Shown piece by piece: positions 13,987-21,027 of a stretch of DNA of 23,114 nucleotides. The first letter of the stretch is position 1; the number at the start of each line of letters is the position of its first letter. The notes under the pieces are model-generated. The model was given only the letters and a program-made list of their open reading frames with translations, was not told where the DNA came from and searched no databases. Source of the DNA: UBA9653 sp014859835 (lineage in GTDB: Archaea > Thermoplasmatota > Thermoplasmata > UBA10834); assembly GCA_014859835.1 (NCBI GenBank), contig JACZKW010000073.1:1-23114 (forward strand), written 5' to 3'. Both the position numbers and the translations under genes were made by a program.

Positions 13987-14571
13987 CTAGAGTTCGACCT
14001 TTCCGTAGTCTATCTCGCAAACCCGCTTGAAGTATCCTTTTGGATGCTGGCAGTTAGGGCAGTTGTCCAGTGACTCCTTGCCCTTGTGAAGATAGCCACA
14101 GTTGGTGCAGAACCAGATCTCGTCCTTGTCTGATTTGTACAAGGAGCCATCCTTGAGCCTGTCCAGAATTAGCTGGTATCTCTTTGCATGGTGCCTCTCG
14201 ATGCTTATAACGTGCTCGAAGAACTCAGCTGCGGCTTCGTTGCCCTCTTCACGTGCGCTCTTAGCGAATTCTGGATACATACTGGTCCATTCATGGGTCT
14301 CGCCTTCGACGGCCTTCTTGAGATTCTCCTCTGTGGTTCCAACCATCCTGAGCAACTTGATGAGCATCGATGCATGCTCATACTCGTTCTCTGCGGTCTC
14401 CATGAAGATCTTCGCTATCGCCTGGTGACCCTCTTTGTTGGCCGCTCCGGCCCATTTGACATACTTTGCCCTCGCCTCACTCTCTCCAGCGAGGGCCGCT
14501 TTCAGGTTTTCCTCCGTCTTGCTCAGATTATCTCCTCGCTCGGTCAATTCTCTACTATCATATGAATTCAA
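13987..14571 (-). CDS. rbr: Rubrerythrin
   Basis: Non-haem di-iron peroxidase that reduces hydrogen peroxide in anaerobes. The ferritin-like domain shows LAGESEAR, ENEYEHA, the second pair EGETHEW and FEHVISIERHHAKRY. The C-terminal rubredoxin-like domain has CTNCG and CPNC for the mononuclear iron. The start is unclear. The longest standard start is TTG at 14571, and a second TTG is at 14547, but neither has a good ribosome site. Homologues begin just before KTEENL, and there the DNA reads GAGGAG-ATAAT-CTG with the CTG at 14526. The length would be 194 residues from 14571 or 179 from 14526. The stop is TAG, followed by a terminator hairpin. Confidence 0.93.
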   Translation of the reverse strand: MNSYDSRELTERGDNLSKTEENLKAALAGESEARAKYVKWAGAANKEGHQAIAKIFMETAENEYEHASMLIKLLRMVGTTEENLKKAVEGETHEWTSMYPEFAKSAREEGNEAAAEFFEHVISIERHHAKRYQLILDRLKDGSLYKSDKDEIWFCTNCGYLHKGKESLDNCPNCQHPKGYFKRVCEIDYGKVEL

Positions 14572-14623
14572 CCCATAACATGTTCGCGATTTGCAGCTGA
14601 TCGACTTCGGATCATGCTGAAGA

Positions 14624-15139
14624 TCACGATTGCAGCATCACGATGTACTCGATGAATTTGCTGAGGGGCATTCCTTCGTTCCAACGCATTATCAGATTAC
14701 CCTCCTTAGAAGGTGTGATCTTGGGGAGCCGCTGGTAGATGGGTTTGAGTCTTCCATTTATGGGTCCTATGTCGAGTGTGAATATCCGCCACGCGTCTCC
14801 TCTCTGTCGCTTGTACCTGAACGCGTATATAGGCATCAGTCCCACACGTCTGCAATCATCCATCATCTCCTGCGCCTGGATCGCGAGCTTCTCGCTTCTG
14901 CTGAACCTGAGCACATCGCTCGTGGAACTCTTTACCTCTATCGGCAGCGAGAGTTCGGAGCGTATCGCAACGAGGTCTATTCCGAGCGAGCCAGCTCCTC
15001 GGACGACCATAAATGGTCTCTCTCGTATCTTGAGATATCCCGCCCTCTCATGCTCGTCGCAAGTCTTGGTAACTCTGCTGAGGATGTCTTCGTTTGCAGC
15101 AAGAATGCCCTTGAGCTCACGCTCAAAAATCTTTCCCAT
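14624..15139 (-). CDS. hjc: Holliday junction resolvase (Hjc-like)
   Basis: Archaeal Holliday-junction endonuclease of the PD-(D/E)XK nuclease fold. The core residues are visible: Glu6/Glu8 in IFEREL, MVVRGAGSLGIDLVAI with Asp55, and PIEVKSS with Glu68 and Lys70. At 171 residues it is longer than typical Hjc (about 120-140). There is an added segment of about 15 residues between the first helix and the R-x-GS stretch, and a C-terminal extension after residue 120 (IYQRLPKITPSKEGNLIMRW). The ATG at 15139 has AGG just upstream. It lies 120 bp after the Nudix gene. Another PD-(D/E)XK nuclease is possible, but the motif order fits Hjc best. Confidence 0.75.
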   Translation of the reverse strand: MGKIFERELKGILAANEDILSRVTKTCDEHERAGYLKIRERPFMVVRGAGSLGIDLVAIRSELSLPIEVKSSTSDVLRFSRSEKLAIQAQEMMDDCRRVGLMPIYAFRYKRQRGDAWRIFTLDIGPINGRLKPIYQRLPKITPSKEGNLIMRWNEGMPLSKFIEYIVMLQS

Positions 15140-15259
15140 CGCCTTCCTGGTGCATATCCCTGAGAGAGATTAAGACACTTTTGGGAGGTTATGCGAAAGT
15201 GCTGCTAGATACCCCGCGCGACGAAATGATTGAATGAAGACTTCTGAGAATTCCTGGTT

Positions 15260-15772
15260 TCATTTCCCTTCGCAATTTTCTATGGCTGCGCGGTCCATCT
15301 CGTCAAGTTCGAGGTCGTCAGGTATGTCCGTCATGAATCTGGCCCGTTCCGATCCGCCCAAATCTGAATCGTCGGTGATGGCCGAGTAGACTATGTACAG
15401 CCTTTTGATGGTGACTCCCTTGAAGTGCCGGATGACATCGAACATGGCTATGAGTTGACGACTCCTCAGCGTGACTCCACAAGTCTCCTTGGCGACCCTC
15501 GTCACCGATTCTTCGATCTTCTCATACGTATTGATGAATCCCGAGGGAAGCGACCATTTACCACTGGATTCAGGCTCAATGAGCACCGTGCCCTTCTCTC
15601 CCATGACTACTATGATAATCCTGCCCTTGCAGGGAGTGTAATCCAGATCCGCATTTGCCCCTTTCATGTCGTACTCGAACTTGCGGACATTCAACTCTGG
15701 TGTGCTCCTGGCGAGCTCATCGATCTCATCCGCTCCAGGTAGCTCCAGGAGCATTCGAGCAGGTTTGTTCAA
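15260..15772 (-). CDS. Nudix-fold protein with degenerate Nudix box
   Basis: A Nudix-like core starts near residue 50 (GRIIIVVMGEKGTVLIE ... GKWSLPSGFI). The Nudix box, G-x5-E-x7-R-E-U-x-E-E-x-G-U, falls at 78-100: Gly78, Glu84, Arg92, Glu96 and Gly99 are present, but position 93 is Val instead of Glu and position 97 is Thr instead of Glu. With part of the metal-binding REUXEE lost, it may be a weak hydrolase, have a shifted activity or be a binding protein. The first 50 residues (ELPGADEIDELARST) are not Nudix. The TTG at 15772 shares TTGA with the aspS stop, and GAGGTTG lies upstream, so it is translated together with AspRS. Its substrate is unknown. Confidence 0.75.
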   Translation of the reverse strand: MNKPARMLLELPGADEIDELARSTPELNVRKFEYDMKGANADLDYTPCKGRIIIVVMGEKGTVLIEPESSGKWSLPSGFINTYEKIEESVTRVAKETCGVTLRSRQLIAMFDVIRHFKGVTIKRLYIVYSAITDDSDLGGSERARFMTDIPDDLELDEMDRAAIENCEGK

Positions 15773-17097
15773 GGAGTCAACCTCAGCCTGTCCCTCGGAT
15801 ATAGAACGGTCTCTCTTATGTTGGGCAGGTCCAGCATCTTCTGAACGTATCGCTCAACGCCAAAGCCGAAACCTCCGTGTGGAGGCATGCCGTATCTGAA
15901 GGCCTTCAAGTAGAATTCGAACGAGTCTAGGTTCAGGTTGTTCTCGCGCATCTGTTCCGAGAGGACGTCATATCTGTGCTCCCTCTGCCCGCCGGAGACT
16001 ATCTCTTGCCCTCTGTAATCCAGGTCGAAGTATCCCGTCAGCTCCGGGTTGAGATCGTTCCGTTTTGCGTAGAAAGTGCTTCTCTTAAGGGATGTGGGGA
16101 ACTCTGTGATGAAATAAAGTTCAATCCCTCTATCCTTCATCATGATGTCTCCGAGGAGCTTCTCCCCCTCAGTTCCTAGGTCCTCCCCATGCTCTATCTT
16201 CAATCCGTTCGAGGCGAGCATTTCGATGGCTTCATAGTATTTCACCTTCGGGAACGGGATCGTAGGGTCCTTTATATCGATCCCGAGAATCTCCAGCTCC
16301 TTCTTGCACTTCTCGCGTACATGCTTCAGACTGCTGACAACGATGCCCTCTGCGACATCCATGACATCGTCGGACGATTTTATGAATGCGAGTTCAACAT
16401 CCAGCGAGGTGAATTCCGCTATGTGCCTTATGGTATCGGAGGCTTCCGCCCTATACGCTGGAGCTATCTCGAATATCTTGTCCAGACCTGACGCCATTAG
16501 GTTCTGTTTGTATAGTTGAGGGCTCTGGGCAAGGTATGCGTTCTTGTCGAAGTACTTGATCGGGAACAATGTGGCGCCGCCCTCCGCTCCAGCAGCCACG
16601 ATCTTCGGCGTGCTGACTTCGGTGAAGTTCTGCGACGTGAGGTAATTCCTTATGCCCTCCAGCGTCCGCGCCTTTATCTTGAAGATTGCCCGGATCTCCT
16701 CCTTCCTGAGGTCCAGGAATCTGTTGTTCAGTCTCGTGTCCAGGTCCGCACCGACCTTGTCCACGACGCCAAGCGGTAGAGGAGTCTCAGCGGCATTGAC
16801 AACGGTCACGCTGTCGGGAAGTATCTCGTAGCCTGCCTTCGCCTCCTTGCTCTCCTTGACGATGCCTGAGACGAGCACAACGGATTCACGCGGGATCGAG
16901 GCTACTTGCTCGAAGATCTCCTTGTTCCTCTTCTTGAGCATGGTCACCTGGATGACACCGTATGCGTCCCTGAGCTGGAGGAACGATATGCCTCCGAGGT
17001 TCCTCAGGTCCTGGACCCATCCACCGACGGTTACCTGCTGGCCGTAGTGTTCAGAAGATATCTCTCTTGAGTATGTTACATGCTGCCATGAGGGCAA
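15769..17097 (-). CDS. aspS: Aspartyl-tRNA synthetase (archaeal type)
   Basis: Class IIb synthetase that charges tRNA-Asp, and possibly tRNA-Asn, with aspartate. The N-terminal OB-fold (about 20-105) contains VTVGGWVQDLRNLGGISF. Class II motif 2 is YRAEASDTIRHIAEFTSLDVE (split here by a variable loop), and motif 3 is FGFGVERYVQ near the end. The frame reaches a GTG at 17142, but the TTG at 17097 is preferred: AAGGTGC lies six bases upstream, and the resulting 442 residues match archaeal AspRS. Position 29 is Gln where discriminating archaeal enzymes have Trp in GWVW, which may allow charging of tRNA-Asn. The stop overlaps the start of the Nudix gene. Confidence 0.93.
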   Translation of the reverse strand: MPSWQHVTYSREISSEHYGQQVTVGGWVQDLRNLGGISFLQLRDAYGVIQVTMLKKRNKEIFEQVASIPRESVVLVSGIVKESKEAKAGYEILPDSVTVVNAAETPLPLGVVDKVGADLDTRLNNRFLDLRKEEIRAIFKIKARTLEGIRNYLTSQNFTEVSTPKIVAAGAEGGATLFPIKYFDKNAYLAQSPQLYKQNLMASGLDKIFEIAPAYRAEASDTIRHIAEFTSLDVELAFIKSSDDVMDVAEGIVVSSLKHVREKCKKELEILGIDIKDPTIPFPKVKYYEAIEMLASNGLKIEHGEDLGTEGEKLLGDIMMKDRGIELYFITEFPTSLKRSTFYAKRNDLNPELTGYFDLDYRGQEIVSGGQREHRYDVLSEQMRENNLNLDSFEFYLKAFRYGMPPHGGFGFGVERYVQKMLDLPNIRETVLYPRDRLRLTP

Positions 17098-17131
17098 TTG
17101 GATGCACCTTCTTCGCGTAACCGGGTCGGAC

Positions 17132-17139
17132 CTATTTAC
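17132..17139 (-). promoter_or_regulatory. TATA-like box of aspS
   Basis: GTAAATAG on the minus strand, overlapping the last codons and TAG stop of the EamA gene. It would start transcription near 17110, just before the AAGGTGC ribosome site used by the TTG at 17097. Confidence 0.35.
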
Positions 17140-18058
17140 CACTTGCGCGGATAGTCCTGGGTCTTCTCTCCGCGATGATTATGCCTATAACGATTACCAC
17201 TGCGCACAGTGCGGTCCACATGGCAACGCCCTCATCCCTGATGATCCATGCGAACGCGGATGCGAATACTGGCATCAGGTAGATGAAGAAAGCCATCCTC
17301 GACACCTCCTCGTGCTCAAGGGACCTGAGATAGAGCCAGGATGAGAGTCCTGCGCAGAATATCCCCAGTATCAATAGGTTTGCTATGGAAGAGGGAGTGA
17401 AATCCGTCACAGGGGTCTGCTCGAACGGCACTGCGAGTGCGAGCATTGCTGTCCCGAAGACCAGAGCGAGTCCGATGATAAGGATCGGTGGGCTGCTGTT
17501 CATCATCTTCTTCGCGGAAACCCATGCAAGGCCGTATGATGTTGCGGAAATGAATATGAGCAAGTTGCTAACGAAGCTCTCATCCTCGAGGGATATGTTG
17601 CCATGTGCGACCAGAAGGACGGTGCCTGCCATGGCCACAGCGCTGCCGATCACCTTCATCGATGTCATCCGCTCCCTCAGCAGAAGGACCGCGAACAGCA
17701 ATGTCATGACTGGGCCTGAGGACTGTATGACTGAAGCAACGGACGAGGTGCCGTGCACGAGGCCATAGTTCTGCGTGATGTTCGGTATCGTCACATACAG
17801 CGCCCCCAATAACAGGAGGGACCAACGCTCCTTCATGATGGTGTCTCGTATCTCCGATAGGCTGTAGGTGAGGAGCATGAAGAGCCCGAATATGGCGGAT
17901 GCAATCGCGAACCTGAGGAATCCGAGCATTATGGGGGAGAAGCTGGTGAGCGCGTCCTGTGTCAGCGGGAAAGCAAGCCCCCACAGTGCGACGGCAGATA
18001 TCGCAGAACCAGATATGATCCACTGCTTCGGCCTGGATGACGCCATTACTCCCGGCAT
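17132..18058 (-). CDS. EamA/DMT-family transporter
   Basis: A 308-residue membrane protein with ten predicted hydrophobic helices, arranged as two repeats of five, the drug/metabolite transporter layout. Family-like stretches are ALWGLAFPLTQ in the first helix, SVIQSSGPVMTLLFAVLLLRERM at the end of repeat 1 and the matching MPVFASAFAWIIRDE in repeat 2. Substrates of this family range from amino acids to other metabolites, and none can be named here. The ATG at 18058 has GGGGGC about seven bases upstream; an ATG at 18046 also has GGGAG but too close. The stop is TAG. It follows acdA by 90 bp that hold no clear feature. Confidence 0.88.
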   Translation of the reverse strand: MPGVMASSRPKQWIISGSAISAVALWGLAFPLTQDALTSFSPIMLGFLRFAIASAIFGLFMLLTYSLSEIRDTIMKERWSLLLLGALYVTIPNITQNYGLVHGTSSVASVIQSSGPVMTLLFAVLLLRERMTSMKVIGSAVAMAGTVLLVAHGNISLEDESFVSNLLIFISATSYGLAWVSAKKMMNSSPPILIIGLALVFGTAMLALAVPFEQTPVTDFTPSSIANLLILGIFCAGLSSWLYLRSLEHEEVSRMAFFIYLMPVFASAFAWIIRDEGVAMWTALCAVVIVIGIIIAERRPRTIRASGK

Positions 18059-18148
18059 GGCGAGCCCCCATTTTAGACTATTGATTCATGAGATGCCTTT
18101 GTGGCTCATATTCCAAGAAAGCGCATTTCGCATGGTGGTAGCGCTGCA

Positions 18149-19561
18149 TCAGTAAGTTCCTGAGTTCTTAGCGGGCTTCTTATCGATTAGTTCCAGCCGC
18201 TTCCCCTCGTCGTAGAGGCATCTGACGGCCTTCGCGGCGCGCATGGCCGATGGGTACACCGGTATGTTCTTGACACGCAGGTCCTGGACAACCTCGTTTA
18301 TCTCGGGCCCGCCTACCCAGCATGCAATAATCGGCTTCTTCAGATTCCTCTTCTCCTCGACCAACTTGATGACCGCGCCGACATACTCCCTAGGCCTTGC
18401 TATGCCGGCGTGGACGCAGGTCATGATGAGTGCATCCACATTCGGGTCGTTCAGCATTATTGCGCCCGTGGCGTGATATCTGTGGAATCTCGCGTCTCCG
18501 GTGACGTCGACCGGGTTCCTCGCGGTGGATATTGATGGCAGGTGGGGCCGGAGGGCCTCAGCCGTCTTCTTCGAGATGTTGGGGACCCTGAGTCCGAGAG
18601 ATTCGCACCAATCGGCTATCATTATGCCTGCCCCTCCTCCGTTGGATATGATACCGACGCGATTCCCATGTATCGCGGGCTGGTATGCCAGCGCCCTTGC
18701 GAGGTCGAAGAGCTCATCGACGTCGTATGCTCTTTGGATATGCACTTGCCTGAACGCGGAATCGTAGACTGCATCGGACCCACTCAGGGCGCCAGTGTGC
18801 GTCGACGCTGCCGCAGAGCCTGCAGCGGTTCTTCCAGCCTTGATCGCCACTATCGGCTTGCTGCACCTTCTGGCTGCATCGAGGAACTTCTTGCCGTCCT
18901 TGATACCTTCTATGTACATGGCGATGACTCTGGTCGCCGGGTCGGCATCCAGATAATCTATCAGGTCCGCATCGTCGATATCGGCCTTGTTGCCAACACT
19001 GATCACTCTCGAAAGGCCGATATGCTCGCCGTTTGCGTAATAGATCATACCGACGCAGAGCGCGCCGCTCTGACTTATTAGAGCGATCTCGCCCTTCTGG
19101 GGCATGCCGAAAACGAACGCGGCATCGAGGTTGTCGATCGGGTCCTTGTATCCGAGCGTGTTGGGCCCGACTAACCTTATGCCTCCCTTGCGGGCGATGT
19201 CCAGTATCTCTGCCTCGAGCTGCCTTCCTCTCTCGCCGGTCTCTCCGAACCCTGAGGATATGACGACCACGCCCTTGACTTTCTTCCTGGCGCATTCCAT
19301 CATGACCTTGGGCACGAACTCCGCAGGGACTGCCACTATCACGAGGTCTATGTCTTCCTTAACCGCGAGGACACTGGGCTGCGTCTTCAGTCCCATTATC
19401 TCAGGGGTCTCTGGGTTGATTGGGTAGACCTTGCCTCGGTATCCATGGACAAGTATGTTCTGCAGAATCTCATAACCGATCTTCATAGGGCTTCTCGAGG
19501 CACCTACGACTGCGATCGACTTTGGCGAGAAAATAGGTCTCAGGTCCTCAACGGTTCCCAT
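18149..19561 (-). CDS. acdA: ADP-forming acetyl-CoA synthetase, alpha subunit
   Basis: Alpha subunit of ACD (NDP-forming acyl-CoA synthetase). The N-terminal CoA-binding Rossmann domain shows IAVVGASRSPMKIGYEI at 16-32, and the ligase domains contain LISQSGALC and VGNKADIDDADL. The phosphorylated histidine is His255 in STHTGALSGSD. A third domain (about 300-470) has GIISNGGGAGIMIAD and RNPVDVTGDA. At 470 residues it is a separate alpha subunit, not fused to beta. The partner acdB is at 8569-9222 in the kor operon. A TATA-like CTTAAACT lies near 19600. ATG at 19561 begins MGTVEDLRPIFSPKSIAVVG, as in homologues. Confidence 0.93.
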   Translation of the reverse strand: MGTVEDLRPIFSPKSIAVVGASRSPMKIGYEILQNILVHGYRGKVYPINPETPEIMGLKTQPSVLAVKEDIDLVIVAVPAEFVPKVMMECARKKVKGVVVISSGFGETGERGRQLEAEILDIARKGGIRLVGPNTLGYKDPIDNLDAAFVFGMPQKGEIALISQSGALCVGMIYYANGEHIGLSRVISVGNKADIDDADLIDYLDADPATRVIAMYIEGIKDGKKFLDAARRCSKPIVAIKAGRTAAGSAAASTHTGALSGSDAVYDSAFRQVHIQRAYDVDELFDLARALAYQPAIHGNRVGIISNGGGAGIMIADWCESLGLRVPNISKKTAEALRPHLPSISTARNPVDVTGDARFHRYHATGAIMLNDPNVDALIMTCVHAGIARPREYVGAVIKLVEEKRNLKKPIIACWVGGPEINEVVQDLRVKNIPVYPSAMRAAKAVRCLYDEGKRLELIDKKPAKNSGTY

Positions 19562-19627
19562 CAGCGACTCACTGTTGACGAATAGCGGACTATGTCAGTT
19601 TAAGTCTTTCTAGTCGACCCTTTCCTT

Positions 19628-19681
19628 CGATACATTCTCATAGGCGGCTGGTGCCTTCGCGCTCCTAAGGTTCATGTATCG
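19628..19681. repeat. 8-bp inverted repeat around the histidine kinase stop codon
   Basis: CGATACAT (19628-19635) and ATGTATCG (19674-19681) are exact inverted copies separated by 38 bp. The right arm includes the TGA stop of the kinase frame (19672-19674). Smaller pairings (CCTT/AAGG, GGC/GCC) are possible inside. It could be an mRNA 3' structure or terminator; no U-run follows closely. Confidence 0.3.
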
Positions 19682-20976
19682 TTCGCCTTGGGGAACTCAA
19701 TCGAGAATATCGTGCCCTTCGTATAATCTCCTGGAACCCGGTCTTCCACTGCGACCCTCCCACCATAAGTCTCTGTCAAAGTCCGCACGATGGTCAGACC
19801 CAATCCTTTCAGTTGACTGACGGTCGTGAGTCGCTCATATCTCTTGAAGAGGAGCGCCTTTTTGTCCGGATGCACTCCTGCTCCCTCGTCGGTTACGCAC
19901 ACCTTCCAAGACGGCGTCTTCTCATCAATGGTCGATTCCGCGATCTTGACCTTCACGGGTTTACCATTTCCATACTTGATGGCGTTGACGAGCAGGTTGA
20001 TGAATATCTCATTGACGAACTCCCCTGCTTCTATGATGAACGGGCCACTTGAGCGATCTCGTATGATCTTCACACCCATCTTGTCTGTCATAACAATCGT
20101 GTCTGAGATGGTTGTGTCCAGTATGCGGCCAAGGTCCACTTTGGCCATATTCTCCCTGCCTGTAGCCTTCGTCTTGGCGAGCGTTGCGGTCCTGCTGACG
20201 AGCCTGTCTATCTTGTTCATCTGTTCCATGGCGGTCTTTATCATCTCTCCTTTCTGTTCCTGAGACATCTTTTCATCGCATATCAGTTCCATGATGCCTT
20301 TTGCAATGCTGGTGTGATTGCTTATGTCATGGACTAGGAGATCATTGTAGAGCTGCAGCATGGTCCTTATCTCATCCAATCTTTCCTTGGCTTCCTCGAA
20401 ATCCGTTATATCAAGCCCGATCTCGATTCTCACGAACCGACCATCGGGCCATTCGATCGCCCTGTCCGATAGACGGTATTTGCGTCCCGTGGTGGTGTTC
20501 TGAAAATCCCACACATAGGGGCCGGTTGGATGCCCATCCTTCAGCAGGTGCTTATTCGTGCAGAACGGGCATGGGCCGTCCATCCCTTCCTGAATCGATT
20601 TGTAGCAGATCTTCCCAATAATGTCGTTTCCATAGGATTCCCTCATCGGTCTGTTCGCTGCAAGCACTTCGTAGGTGTCCATGTCGGCGACGTATACGAT
20701 TGCGCCGAGTTCATTCAGTATCGTGAGCACTTCGTCATGCTCGCTCTTGAGATACGCGGCCTTGCGGGAGAGCTGTCTCGTCATGCGCGAATTATCATAT
20801 GCGAGCCCTATCTGGGATGCCATCGCCTGCAGCAGGTCGATCTCATGCGTGGATATGCCTCTCTCTGAGCATACCCCCAGTACCAATGCACCGAGTATCT
20901 TCCCCCTAGCCATGATAGGTATACCTACTGCACACCGGATGGGTGGGGTATTTGCAACCACCTGATTATCCACCAA
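19672..20976 (-). CDS. Sensor histidine kinase, C-terminal part (GAF end, PAS, kinase)
   Basis: This frame holds the second half of a GAF domain (residues 1-62, CAVGIPIMARGKILGALVLG), a short helix, a PAS domain (about 78-195) and a kinase core. The phospho-acceptor is His216 in LLVHDISNH, the N box has Asn331 (INLLVNAIKYGNG), the G1 box is DEGAGV and the G2 box is GLGLTIV. The PAS domain has Cys124, Cys136 and Cys139 (GPCPFC). There are no transmembrane segments, so it is cytosolic. No response regulator is nearby. In the same frame, 16 sense codons and one TAG separate it from the frame at 21025-21651, so both were probably one gene. Independent starts would be TTG 20976 or GTG 20973 behind GAGG. 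Confidence 0.8.
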   Translation of the reverse strand: MVDNQVVANTPPIRCAVGIPIMARGKILGALVLGVCSERGISTHEIDLLQAMASQIGLAYDNSRMTRQLSRKAAYLKSEHDEVLTILNELGAIVYVADMDTYEVLAANRPMRESYGNDIIGKICYKSIQEGMDGPCPFCTNKHLLKDGHPTGPYVWDFQNTTTGRKYRLSDRAIEWPDGRFVRIEIGLDITDFEEAKERLDEIRTMLQLYNDLLVHDISNHTSIAKGIMELICDEKMSQEQKGEMIKTAMEQMNKIDRLVSRTATLAKTKATGRENMAKVDLGRILDTTISDTIVMTDKMGVKIIRDRSSGPFIIEAGEFVNEIFINLLVNAIKYGNGKPVKVKIAESTIDEKTPSWKVCVTDEGAGVHPDKKALLFKRYERLTTVSQLKGLGLTIVRTLTETYGGRVAVEDRVPGDYTKGTIFSIEFPKANDT

Positions 20977-21024
20977 TTCCTCGAACTTATCATGTCTCGC
21001 GACGGCCGTGATGTCTCGGATAAC

Positions 21025-21027
21025 CTA
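21025..21027 (-). other. In-frame TAG splitting a GAF-PAS-histidine kinase
   Basis: The TAG follows ACC at the end of KIGT and is followed in the same frame by GTTATCCGAGACATC (VIRDI) and 13 more sense codons up to the TTG at 20976. GAF homology runs across it: the first half (LLEICQGMSGCTNGIVMMI) is upstream and the second half downstream. Removing it would give one 659-codon frame. Confidence 0.8.

Noticed and set aside
14572..14623. Near-repeat GCTGCAATCG / GCTGCAAATCG between hjc and rubrerythrin
   Set aside because: Two short imperfect copies, one inside the hjc end; no sign of an att site or mobile element.
18112..18146. AGCGC/GCGCT hairpin after acdA as a terminator
   Set aside because: Only five pairs with a 16-nt loop and a weak T-run; too poor to list as a feature.
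21025..21027. Reading the kinase TAG as pyrrolysine
   Set aside because: No pyl gene is in the window and four other genes here end normally in TAG, so this cannot be claimed; kept only as one option.
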